DNA of 64,000 nt, taken from the NCBI GenBank assembly GCA_905211345.1, contig CAJMAO010000002.1, positions 16,098-80,097 of the forward strand, in the 5' to 3' direction. The position numbers and the translations under genes were made by a program. Of the stretch, positions 55,677 to 64,000 are shown piece after piece. Within the stretch, counting starts at the first letter, position 1. Each line of letters begins with the position of its first letter. The notes beneath the pieces are model-generated. The model saw nothing but the letters and a program-made list of their open reading frames with translations. It searched no databases and was not told the origin of the DNA. The stretch is from an uncultured Prevotella sp. Lineage in GTDB: Bacteria; Bacteroidota; Bacteroidia; Bacteroidales; Bacteroidaceae.

Positions 55677-58600
55677 ATGGCCGGGATAAAATTTGACATA
55701 ACAGGAGACAACAGCAACGTGCTTAACGCTTTCAGGGGCGTGCAGGACGGAGTGCGCCGTACACAACAGGTGGTCGAGAGCAGCGGCAAGAGCATCGAGG
55801 ATGTTTTCGACAAAATCAAGAGCCTTGCCAATACCGCCTTTGTCGGATTTACCGCCAAGGAGTTCATCACCACCCTTGCCAACGTCAGGGGCGAGTTCCA
55901 GCAGTTGGAAGTCGCATTCAACACCATGCTCGGCAGTAAAGAAAAGGCCGACGCCCTGATGGGGCAGCTTGTTGAGCTTGCAGCCACTACGCCGTTCGAC
56001 CTCAAAGGCGTGGCTTCAGGAGCCAAACAGTTGCTCGCCTACGGACTTGAAGCCGAAAAAGTCACCGACACAATGCGAAGGTTGGGTGACATCGCGGCTG
56101 GTTTGGGCTTGCAGATAGGCGACCTCGCCTGGCTGTACGGAACAACCCTCACGCAAGGCCGTATGTACACCGAGGACTTGAACCAGTTTACAGGCCGAGG
56201 CATACCTATGATAGCCGAATTGGCCAAACAGTTCGGAGTTGCCGAGAGCGAGGTGAAACAACTTGTCACTGACGGCAAGGTAGGTTTCCCACAAGTAGAA
56301 CAAGCCATTAAGAACCTCACTGACGAGGGCGGCAAGTTCGGCGGTCTCATGGAAGCGCAGTCGCATACCATTACAGGCCAGATAAGCAACATCAAGGACA
56401 GCATCAACATGGCATTCAACGAACTCGGGCAACAATCAGAAGGGATTATCAACGCCTCACTGTCTGTAGTGTCTTTCCTTGTAGAGCATTGGCGGCTGGT
56501 CGGGGATGTCATTGTCACAGCCGCCGGTGCCGTAGGGCTTTACAAGGCTCAAATGCTTGCCGTGTCTGCAATCAACACCGCAACCACCAATCTTGGATAT
56601 GACGCAGAAATTGCGCAGCTTCAGAAGATAGTACCGTTGAAGCAGCAAACCGCAAGCACGGACTTGCAGGAAGCAGTGGCCAACGGAAGCCTGACACAGG
56701 CAAAGGCTGAGCATATCGCAGCCATGAGGGAAGAAGCCGCAGCATACGTCACGGAACTTCAACAGAAAGCCGCCGCCGCACAAGCGTCATACAATGAGGC
56801 CACCGCCATTGCCGCACAACGGGCCTTGGAACTGGAAGCCGCAGAAGACAAGGTGTCAGTCTGCCAGCAGGCTTACGACGCAGCCTTGCAACTCGGAGAC
56901 GCCACGAAGATAGCTACCGCAGAGGAAAACCTCAACATCGCCGCCGTTGAAAGGAACACCGCCGCCAAGCAGTTGCAGACGGCAAGGAACAATGTGGCAA
57001 CCGCTTCCAAAGCCGCCGAAACCGCCGCAACAGAAGCCAACACCGCCGCACAGACACTCAACACCTCAAAGACAGCCGCCGACACTGCGGCCAAGGGAGT
57101 GTGGGCGTCAGTCGTCACCTTATGCAAAAGGGTGCAGGACGCATGGAACGCCTCGATGCTGTCAAGCCCCCTGTTTTGGATAGCCGCCGCCATTGCAGGA
57201 GCCACGTATGCCGTCTACAAACTTGTAACTGCTGAAACTGCGCATGAAAAGGCTATTAGGAAAACCAACGAAGCATGGGACGAGTTTAACGGCAAGCTGC
57301 AAGAAAGGCAGTCTAAGATAGAAAGTCTTATCCGTACCATACAGGACGAGACTGCTACCGAGTTCCAACAGGCCGAGGCGTACCAGCAATTGTCAACACT
57401 TGCTCCGCAGCTTACTGATAAATATTCACAGGCCGCGCTCGCAACTGTTGATTTCGCCGACGCTCAAAAACAGGTGGCAGCATCTATTGACGAGGCCAAG
57501 TATGATGAGGTTAAAAACAAGGTGGAAGAATATACGCAAGCAGTAGCAAAATGGAAAGAGCAGATAAGCAGCGATTTGAGATATAATGGCGGAAAAAACG
57601 CCATATTCTTATCAGACCAACTTGAACAAAGCCAAGCAGCACTTGACCAATGGGAAAGCAAGCTGACCAACATCATATATTTACGCAGACAGGCTGAAGA
57701 AGATGCAAGGCCGATAGAAGTCCGCTTGAAAGAGGCCGAAGACAACCAAGCCGTAAAGCAGAGCATCTTCGACTTCTACGACCGTGCGATAACGCTTGCC
57801 TATGAATTTCAGGAAGGCAATGAAAACATAAATTACGCCACAGGGCAGAGCAATCTCGACGAGTTCATAGCCAACGCAGAGAAAGAACTCGATGCATTAA
57901 GGAAGAAGCAGGAAGACAACCCCATGGATTTGAACTTGCGCCTTGAAGAACAGGAAAAGACTAAAATCCTAAACAGCATAATCGCCATGAAAAACGAATG
58001 GGAGGCAAACGGTTCGCTTGTCATCCCATTCACTTTCCAAGCATATTACAAGTCGGCGCAAACAGCTCTTAACAATGCGAAAAAGCATTTCAATTATCTT
58101 ACAGGGCAATATGAAAATACCGCCACCGTCGCAGATGAAGTTAAGACTGCGAGAGAGAATATAAATAAGCTCACAGCCGACATTCAAGGCTTACGCAAAG
58201 GAAAAATCCTGCCAAAACTTGGGGAAACAGTAGAGAAGTCGATTAATGAAAAGACTAAGGAATTGCAATCGGCACAAAGGACGCTTGAAACATTAACTGG
58301 ACAGAAACCGCAGACTGGCAAACAACACCAATCGTCAGCACGCAAGGCAGAGAACGAGCGCAAGCGTGAAGAAGAAAAGCGCAAGCGCGCCCAAGAGCAG
58401 CTGAACAATGATTTGCTCTTTCTCGAACAGAAGAACATCGACGACGGCATAGCCTTGCAAAAAGAAGGCACTAAGAAACGCCTTGCCGAAATCGACAACG
58501 ACTACAAGAAGCGCATCGCAGAAATTGACAAGCAGGAGGCCGAGTTCAAGAAGAAGAACAAGGAAGCCGGGCTGCAAGGGCTTGGTGCGGACGGACTTAC

Positions 58601-60890
58601 CAAGGAGCAGCAAAATGCACTGCAAAAGGCCACGGACAACGCCGCCAAAGAGCGCGAACGGCAGACCAACGAAGTGTATGCCGCCGAGGCGCAGGCCATG
58701 CGCGACTACCTGAAGGAGTACGGCACGTTCCAGCAGCAGAAGCTCGCCATCGCAGAGGAGTACGCAGAGAAGATAAAGAACGCGCAGAACGAGGGAGAAA
58801 GGCTGTCGCTTACGGCTGAACGCGACCGCGCCTTGCAACAGGTTGAAATCAATGCAATCAAGCAGAACATCGACTGGGGCAGCGTGTTCGGCGACTTTGG
58901 CACGATGTTCCGCGACCAGTTGCAGCCCACCATCGACAGGCTAAGGCAGATTGCCAACTCCGACACGTTTAAGCAATCAAGCCTTGAAGAACAACAGGTG
59001 CTTTACGAGCTCATAGAAAAGCTGGAGAACGCCAACGCCGCATGGGACAGCGACATATTCAAGCGCGTTTCCGACGACATGAAGGCGTACCAGGAAGCCA
59101 TGCACGGATATGCCGCAGCCGTTGACAAGGCGCGCATTGCCGAAGAAAAGCTGGCTGACGCCAAATCAACGCTTGACGCTGCAAAACGTGGCGGATTGAG
59201 CCAAGAAATAATAAACGCTGCGCAGTCCGCCGTTGACGAAGCGCAAGAAGCGTTCAACGCCGCTTCGGAAGAAGTTATGGTTTTCGGCGCACAAGTACAG
59301 GAGACCACAACCTCGCTCAACTCGTCGGCAACAGAGGCCAAGGCCATGTTCGATGGGCTTGCCGAAGGATTAAGAGGTCTGTCGTCAGGCAGCCTGCAAG
59401 GCATCGGAGAAGGAGTAATGTCGCTTGACAAGTTATTTGGCGGAAACATCACGCAAAAGGCAGGCAACGCCATTGCAAAGGGCTTCCAGTCGTTGCTCGG
59501 CAAGGATAGCGATGCCGCCAAGACCCTTTCTGAAGCGTTGGGCAACAGCGGCCTCGCAGGTGAGATAATCTCTGCCATACTCGGAATGTTAGATATGCTC
59601 GCTAAAGGAGGGATAGGTGGAATAGTGTCAAATTTATATGATACAGTACTTGGCTCGATAAACGGCATCCTCGACGACATATTCAGCGGCGGCATAATAA
59701 CCAAGCCGTTGCGGTCCGTGGTTGACGGCGTTGGCGGTATACTTGACACTATCACCTTCGGAGGTTTCTCGTCGTGGACCAGTTCAAGTAATGCAAAGGA
59801 AGTGCAAGCCACAATCGACAGGCTTACAGACCGAAACGAATCCTTACAGTCCAGCATAGAAGCATTGAATGACACCATGAAGGATTCCAACGGAGCAATA
59901 AAAAGCGTTGATGCCGCAGAGCAGGCAAAGGAATATCAGCAGGAAGTCAATCAGAATTATCTTGAAATGGCCAAAGCTCAAGCAGGCTATCATGGTTCAC
60001 ATCACAGTTGGAATTACTACTGGGGTGGTTTCTCTCAAGAACAGATAGACAAACTGAGCGAACAGATAGGCCGCGACTGGAACGGAAACCTTTGGGATTT
60101 GTCGCCTGAGGAGATGAAGATACTGAAGGGTAATGTTGATATGTGGACGCAAATTCAGAATACCGGCAAAGGCGGTTATGGAGGTCGTTTGGCTGAAAAG
60201 TTGGACGACTACATAGACCAAGCCGGGAAACTGGAAGAAATCGAAAACACCCTGAATGAGACCCTTACGCAAATATCCTTCGACAGTGTGTACGACAGTT
60301 TCATCGACACGCTCATGGATATGGAAGCGAGTGCGGAGGATTTTGCCGACGACTTTTCGGAATACATGATGCGTGCCATGCTCTCCGACAAAATAGGCAC
60401 GATGTTCAAGGACAGGATACAGGAGTGGTACACCGATTTTGCCGAAGCCATGAAGGATGGCGTTTTGACTGACGACGAACTCAAACAACTGCGTAAGGAA
60501 TGGGACGACATTGCGGCTGACGCTACGGCGGAACGTGACAAGCTGGCCGAAGCCACGGGTTACGATAAAACGTCTTCGTCTGCCTCACAGCAGCAGGCAT
60601 CAAGAGGATATAGTACAACAATGTCACAGGAAACCGGTGACGCCCTGTATGGCAGGTTTACCGCCATGTACGAAGCCGATTTGAAAATAATAGCAATATT
60701 CACTGACGCAGTAACTACAATCTCCACTCTCTCGTCAGTCGCCACAAACTGCAACACTGAATTACGTAACATCTTGAACCAACAAGTTATAACCAATAGC
60801 CATTTGGAGAACATTGCGAAATACACCAAGAATATTCTTGATTTCGGGAACAAACTTGACATGATAGTAACAAATACTAAAAACATATAG
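55677..60890 (+). CDS. Tail tape measure protein
   Basis: 1737 residues. The N-terminal tape-measure domain (about 50-260) reads MLGSKEKADALMGQLVELAATTPFDLKGVASGAKQLLAYG...GRGIPMIAELAKQFG. An Ala-rich coiled coil follows (about 330-470), then a membrane-type helix near 500 (SSPLFWIAAAIAGATYAVYKLV) and further Lys/Glu-rich coils (about 900-1130). A Gly-rich hydrophobic patch lies near 1310-1350 (AILGMLDMLAKGGIGGIVSNL). By the usual 0.15 nm per residue it would set a tail of about 260 nm. The 55528-55676 gap before it holds only a weak GCCGC/GCGGC hairpin. Confidence 0.9.
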   Translation: MAGIKFDITGDNSNVLNAFRGVQDGVRRTQQVVESSGKSIEDVFDKIKSLANTAFVGFTAKEFITTLANVRGEFQQLEVAFNTMLGSKEKADALMGQLVELAATTPFDLKGVASGAKQLLAYGLEAEKVTDTMRRLGDIAAGLGLQIGDLAWLYGTTLTQGRMYTEDLNQFTGRGIPMIAELAKQFGVAESEVKQLVTDGKVGFPQVEQAIKNLTDEGGKFGGLMEAQSHTITGQISNIKDSINMAFNELGQQSEGIINASLSVVSFLVEHWRLVGDVIVTAAGAVGLYKAQMLAVSAINTATTNLGYDAEIAQLQKIVPLKQQTASTDLQEAVANGSLTQAKAEHIAAMREEAAAYVTELQQKAAAAQASYNEATAIAAQRALELEAAEDKVSVCQQAYDAALQLGDATKIATAEENLNIAAVERNTAAKQLQTARNNVATASKAAETAATEANTAAQTLNTSKTAADTAAKGVWASVVTLCKRVQDAWNASMLSSPLFWIAAAIAGATYAVYKLVTAETAHEKAIRKTNEAWDEFNGKLQERQSKIESLIRTIQDETATEFQQAEAYQQLSTLAPQLTDKYSQAALATVDFADAQKQVAASIDEAKYDEVKNKVEEYTQAVAKWKEQISSDLRYNGGKNAIFLSDQLEQSQAALDQWESKLTNIIYLRRQAEEDARPIEVRLKEAEDNQAVKQSIFDFYDRAITLAYEFQEGNENINYATGQSNLDEFIANAEKELDALRKKQEDNPMDLNLRLEEQEKTKILNSIIAMKNEWEANGSLVIPFTFQAYYKSAQTALNNAKKHFNYLTGQYENTATVADEVKTARENINKLTADIQGLRKGKILPKLGETVEKSINEKTKELQSAQRTLETLTGQKPQTGKQHQSSARKAENERKREEEKRKRAQEQLNNDLLFLEQKNIDDGIALQKEGTKKRLAEIDNDYKKRIAEIDKQEAEFKKKNKEAGLQGLGADGLTKEQQNALQKATDNAAKERERQTNEVYAAEAQAMRDYLKEYGTFQQQKLAIAEEYAEKIKNAQNEGERLSLTAERDRALQQVEINAIKQNIDWGSVFGDFGTMFRDQLQPTIDRLRQIANSDTFKQSSLEEQQVLYELIEKLENANAAWDSDIFKRVSDDMKAYQEAMHGYAAAVDKARIAEEKLADAKSTLDAAKRGGLSQEIINAAQSAVDEAQEAFNAASEEVMVFGAQVQETTTSLNSSATEAKAMFDGLAEGLRGLSSGSLQGIGEGVMSLDKLFGGNITQKAGNAIAKGFQSLLGKDSDAAKTLSEALGNSGLAGEIISAILGMLDMLAKGGIGGIVSNLYDTVLGSINGILDDIFSGGIITKPLRSVVDGVGGILDTITFGGFSSWTSSSNAKEVQATIDRLTDRNESLQSSIEALNDTMKDSNGAIKSVDAAEQAKEYQQEVNQNYLEMAKAQAGYHGSHHSWNYYWGGFSQEQIDKLSEQIGRDWNGNLWDLSPEEMKILKGNVDMWTQIQNTGKGGYGGRLAEKLDDYIDQAGKLEEIENTLNETLTQISFDSVYDSFIDTLMDMEASAEDFADDFSEYMMRAMLSDKIGTMFKDRIQEWYTDFAEAMKDGVLTDDELKQLRKEWDDIAADATAERDKLAEATGYDKTSSSASQQQASRGYSTTMSQETGDALYGRFTAMYEADLKIIAIFTDAVTTISTLSSVATNCNTELRNILNQQVITNSHLENIAKYTKNILDFGNKLDMIVTNTKNI

Positions 60891-60892
60891 TT

Positions 60893-61318
60893 ATGGTTGG
60901 TGAACTATTCATAAACGGCAAGGACGCTTATACGGAATGGGGAATAAGCATGGACTTGTCCTCTTTGTCCGCGCTGATGACCCCTGCGCCCAATAAGGAA
61001 CTCATAGAGGATAAATCACGCCTTGAGCATGGTAAACGTGTTGTAACGTCAAACCCCAAGAAAGACGAAAGAGACTTGACGCTTACAATAAACCTCACTG
61101 CAAGGAACGAAACGCAATTTTTCGAAAGGTATGCCAGCTTCTGTGAAGAACTTGGTACAGGTGTTCTTAACATAAGAACCAAATATCAGCCAAATGTCGT
61201 TTATAAGACTATTTACCTCTCGTGTAATCAATTTACGCAATTCGTCAGGCAAATCGCAAGTTTCTCGTTGAAGTTGAATGAACCTAATCCTAATGATAGA
61301 AGCATAGAAATTAGTTAA
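60893..61318 (+). CDS. Distal tail-like protein
   Basis: 141 residues, beta-rich: FINGKDAYTEWGISMDLSSLSALMTPAPNKELIED then KDERDLTLTINLTARNETQFFERY. It resembles the N-terminal domain of Dit proteins, placed directly after the tape measure. It starts 2 bp after that gene. Confidence 0.65.
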   Translation: MVGELFINGKDAYTEWGISMDLSSLSALMTPAPNKELIEDKSRLEHGKRVVTSNPKKDERDLTLTINLTARNETQFFERYASFCEELGTGVLNIRTKYQPNVVYKTIYLSCNQFTQFVRQIASFSLKLNEPNPNDRSIEIS

Positions 61319-61323
61319 TATAT

Positions 61324-61354
61324 TTTGTTGAACAAATATATTTAAATATATTTG
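61324..61354 (+). promoter_or_regulatory. Class I promoter 6 (tail tip)
   Basis: TTTGTTGAACAAA (61324-61336) and TATATTTG (61347-61354), 10 nt apart, directly followed by a short TTGTGT/ACACAA hairpin leader (61366-61385). Confidence 0.8.
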
Positions 61355-61391
61355 CGTCGTAAATATTGTGTGAAGGTACACAAGACCCAAT

Positions 61392-64000
61392 ATGATTACA
61401 ATATACTCACCGCAAGGCACTGCTATTTGTTCCGTAAACTTCAACGTAGGAGCGAAAGGCTATTATTCATTGATGCAGCACGACTACATAGTCCTGCCGT
61501 TCAGCCTTTCCTCACCTGTTGATTTTCCTCTCGGTTCGTATGTCAACCTTGAAGGGGTGTTTGATGAAGCCCTTGGAGGCAAGCTGTCAAAGAAGTATTA
61601 CGTGACCAGCCAGCAGACACCCACCTACAACACGTCAACCGGAGGCTACGACTATGAGCTTAGGCTTGACGCTTATTATTGGCTGTGGAACAACTACATC
61701 TTCAAGTATCTGCCCGAAACGCCCGGCAGCGAAGCCTCTTGGTCGCTGACAGCCGCATTGGACGTGCATCTCGATGTATTCCTCCGCAACCTCACCGCCC
61801 TTGGTTTCACTTTCAACGGCACTCCCTTCACTTATTCAATAGACCAGACTGTCGCCAACAAGGCCGTAGCCATGACATACGACAACACGCACCTGTTAGA
61901 CGCTCTATTCTCATTAGGCGGAGAGGACGCGTTCGACTGCGACGTATGGGTGACCGAGAGCGTCATACACTTCGGACGCTGCGAGCTTGGCAGTGCGGTG
62001 AAGATTGAGCGCGACGTAGAGGCCGAAAGCATTACGAGAAGTGAAAGTAAAGGCACGTTCGCCACGAGGATTTACGCTTTCGGCTCAACAAGGAACATTC
62101 CTGCCAACTACCGCCCGATAGACGAGCAGGCCGTAGTCAACGGCGTTGTGCAGAAACGTCTGATGCTTCCCAACGGCACACCGTATGTGGATGCCTACGA
62201 GAATATGGCTGGCACGGAGGTTGTCGAGGATGTTGTTGTTTTCGACGACATCTACCCGAGACGCGTAGGAACGTTATCTAATGTCACCACACGCACCGAG
62301 ATCGTAGAGAACGAGGATGGCACGCAGAGCACCTACACTTACTACCGATACAAGGACACCGGGCTTCAGTTCGACAGCGACTACATACTTGAAGGACAGG
62401 AGCTTCAGATAACTTTCCAGTCAGGCAAGATGAACGGCATGACCTTCGGCGTAATCTTCAACCCCGACGGCAAAGACCCTGAGGAACAACTTTGGGAGAT
62501 TGTAGCCAACGAGGACTACGGGCGTTTCCTGCCCGATGACGTTTTGCGACCCGAGTATGGAGACAAGTACATCCTATCAGGCTTCGATATACAGCTCGTG
62601 TCAGACCAGTACATACCCGAGGCAGAGCAGGAACTTCTCGCCAAGGCCGAGGAATACGTAGCCAAGACCAAGGTTGACGACGGCGTGTACACCGCTACGC
62701 TCATGTCAGACTGGGTGTATGCAGACCAGCTGCACCGCACGTTCGACGTTGGGCAGAAAGTAACGCTCGTTGCAAGCGATTTCTTCACGGACAACCGCGC
62801 AAGCCGTGTGATAGGCTGGGAAATGTGCCTTGACATACCCTACGATCATCCAGTCTACACCATAGGAGAAAGCGCGCAATACTCCCGTCTTGACAATATA
62901 GAACAAAAGGTTGACACGCTGACAAATAAAGGTAACACCTACTATGGAGCAGGAGGCGGCCCTTACGTTATCCGCACCAACGACCGCACCCCCGCCTCGG
63001 ACAGCAACGTGTACTCGGCGTTGCGCTCGCTAGCCACCTTCCTGCGGAAGGACAGGGCGGACTCCACGGATTACCTATTGAAGCTGCTGGGCGGCTTGGA
63101 GGTGGGCGAGACGGTGGACTCGCTGACGGCGGGCAAGGGCACGCTGATGACGAATGACGGCAGGGTGCAGACGGACAGGCTGGAGGTGAGGGGTTCGATG
63201 CACGTGCTGGACATGGTGATAAACCAGATACAGGCGATGGCGGCAGACTACTCGCTTTCCGATTGCGGCAAGATCACTGCCGTTGATGACTTGGGGAACG
63301 GCACTTACAAGCTGACGCTGGACAAGGCAACTGAGTTCGATTTCACGTCGTTTGCGGTGGATGACGTGTGCTATTCGATAGTGAACACGCTGTTAGAGGG
63401 CGGCTCGGATTATTTCACGTCGTGGCTGCTGGTGACGGGTGTAGACTTGAACGAGAACTCGCTGACGTGTACGTTGTACGCGGACGGGGACGTGCCGGGC
63501 GGTAAGAATCATGCGCCTGTGGCAGGCTACAACCTGACGCGGCGCGGCAACGCTGGCGTGCCGGGCGAGGGGGAGGTGAACGAGCGGTCGCAGTCGTGGC
63601 TGCTGTCGAGCAGTGAGGGACGCATAATGTTCTTGGCGAACGTGTTCAAGCCGGTGCTGGAGGACTGGAACTACGGTGTGGCGATAGGCAAGCTGCCGAA
63701 GACTGCGGCGTTGGAGCAGACGCCGGTCGCGGAGGGCGACTTGGGCGTGATGGCGGACGTGGTGATAGCGCAGCGTTTCTACGAGTTCGACGGCAACGGC
63801 AAGCTGGTGACGAAGAAGGTGGACAGGGGCGACTGGAGCTTGGATGTGGCCGGGGGCGACGCTCCTTACAGGTACATGACGCACGAGTGGCAGTCGTCTG
63901 CCGGTGTGAACATGGTGACGTTGCAGCAGGACATGGTGTACCACTCGGGCTGCAAGTGGGGTTGCATGAGCGACAAGACGCTGGCCGAGCCGGGCGTGGG
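61392..64000 (+). CDS. Tail tip / tail-associated fibre protein, 3' end outside window
   Basis: 869 codons are open to the right edge. The N-terminal part (about 1-480) looks like a baseplate hub/Tal protein: QQTPTYNTSTGGYDYELRLDAYYWLWNN, LLDALFSLGGEDAFDCDVWV and GRCELGSAVKIERDVEAESITRSES. A glycine-rich link (about 515-525) leads to a second half with ADYSLSDCGKITAVDDLGNGTYKLTLD and a receptor-binding type beta domain. From about 63000 the DNA is clearly more GC-rich with codons ending in G, pointing to exchange of the distal half. Confidence 0.78.
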   Translation, partial: MITIYSPQGTAICSVNFNVGAKGYYSLMQHDYIVLPFSLSSPVDFPLGSYVNLEGVFDEALGGKLSKKYYVTSQQTPTYNTSTGGYDYELRLDAYYWLWNNYIFKYLPETPGSEASWSLTAALDVHLDVFLRNLTALGFTFNGTPFTYSIDQTVANKAVAMTYDNTHLLDALFSLGGEDAFDCDVWVTESVIHFGRCELGSAVKIERDVEAESITRSESKGTFATRIYAFGSTRNIPANYRPIDEQAVVNGVVQKRLMLPNGTPYVDAYENMAGTEVVEDVVVFDDIYPRRVGTLSNVTTRTEIVENEDGTQSTYTYYRYKDTGLQFDSDYILEGQELQITFQSGKMNGMTFGVIFNPDGKDPEEQLWEIVANEDYGRFLPDDVLRPEYGDKYILSGFDIQLVSDQYIPEAEQELLAKAEEYVAKTKVDDGVYTATLMSDWVYADQLHRTFDVGQKVTLVASDFFTDNRASRVIGWEMCLDIPYDHPVYTIGESAQYSRLDNIEQKVDTLTNKGNTYYGAGGGPYVIRTNDRTPASDSNVYSALRSLATFLRKDRADSTDYLLKLLGGLEVGETVDSLTAGKGTLMTNDGRVQTDRLEVRGSMHVLDMVINQIQAMAADYSLSDCGKITAVDDLGNGTYKLTLDKATEFDFTSFAVDDVCYSIVNTLLEGGSDYFTSWLLVTGVDLNENSLTCTLYADGDVPGGKNHAPVAGYNLTRRGNAGVPGEGEVNERSQSWLLSSSEGRIMFLANVFKPVLEDWNYGVAIGKLPKTAALEQTPVAEGDLGVMADVVIAQRFYEFDGNGKLVTKKVDRGDWSLDVAGGDAPYRYMTHEWQSSAGVNMVTLQQDMVYHSGCKWGCMSDKTLAEPGV

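Noticed and set aside
55667..60886. Many minus-strand and alternate-frame ORFs opposite the tape measure gene
   Set aside because: Shadows of a long biased coding frame; Ser/Leu-rich, no starts in context, no family patterns.
5704..64000. Search for an integrase, transposase or lysis genes
   Set aside because: No tyrosine or serine recombinase motif, DDE transposase, holin or endolysin could be recognised in any frame; they are presumed to lie right of the window.

Overview
The window is a Bacteroidales-type chromosome end (about 1-5.7 kb) followed by a large tailed-phage prophage (about 5.7 kb to the right edge and beyond). The assignment to Bacteroidetes rests on the TAnnTTTG -7 promoter boxes seen throughout, the DUF4369-thioredoxin lipo/periplasmic protein, the duplicated exbD genes, the HU-HIG type protein, and the DUF5681, DUF4248, DUF3127 and DUF7352-like phage families. 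Species is not resolved; Prevotella or Bacteroides relatives fit best.

Host part: thyA (cut by the left edge) and folA form a folate/dTMP pair on the + strand. They meet, at a bidirectional terminator, a minus-strand thioredoxin-like protein and an Lrp/AsnC regulator, and next to these lies a minus-strand exbB-membrane protein-exbD-exbD operon. Directly upstream of exbB lies only the 3' part of a tRNA-Ser(GGA). Its 5' half is replaced by phage DNA, which marks the left attachment junction. No integrase lies in the window; it is expected at the far end beside the restored tRNA.

Prophage layout: (1) 5.9-9.1 kb, left-end genes (small membrane protein, excisionase-like HTH protein) and a DUF262/DUF1524 restriction-type protein with a membrane partner on the minus strand; (2) 9.1-12.2 kb, an island of small unknown genes ending in an ArdC-type antirestriction protein; (3) 12.4-17.9 kb, portal, an ATP-grasp enzyme, two small proteins and a MuF head protein whose C-terminal third looks like a RelA/SpoT-type nucleotide synthetase, followed by a SpoT/Mesh1-like HD hydrolase; (4) 18-20 kb, Rha antirepressor module and a 15-copy CGWCCAAS array next to AT-rich DNA; (5) 20-22 kb, repressor/Cro-like switch and a LuxR-type regulator; (6) 21.9-34.6 kb, recombination and replication genes (Sak4-like ATPase, PD-(D/E)XK exonuclease, DUF1351, SSB-like DUF3127, NinB-like, intein-containing DECH helicase, NinG, winged-helix replication protein, SNF2-methyltransferase fusion) with a 206-nt tRNA-like structured RNA; (7) 34.6-39.3 kb, small accessory genes and a MazG-like protein; (8) 39.3-46.7 kb, small and large terminase genes separated by a cargo island (HU-like protein, HicAB, a repressor-membrane protein pair, KilA-N/Rha protein, second CGWCCAAS array); (9) 46.8-49.3 kb, a second small-gene island with RadC; (10) 49.4-64 kb, head fibre-like protein, scaffold, decoration, capsid, connector, tail, a 1737-residue tape measure and a tail-tip/fibre protein cut by the right edge.

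Two repeated promoter classes appear to tie this scattered genome together. Class I carries a TTTGTTnnACAAA palindrome 10-11 nt before the -7 box and precedes portal, both terminases, scaffold, tail tip and the winged-helix replication gene. Class II carries a 33-bp TGATAT...ATATCA operator 11 nt before the -7 box and precedes the two small-gene islands and the Rha module. Two of the class II copies lie inside long (about 350-bp) direct repeats. The most unusual system is the capsid-associated RelA/SpoT-like domain with its neighbouring HD hydrolase, which resembles an alarmone toxin-antitoxin pair packaged with the virion. All product calls were made by reading the sequence, without database searches.
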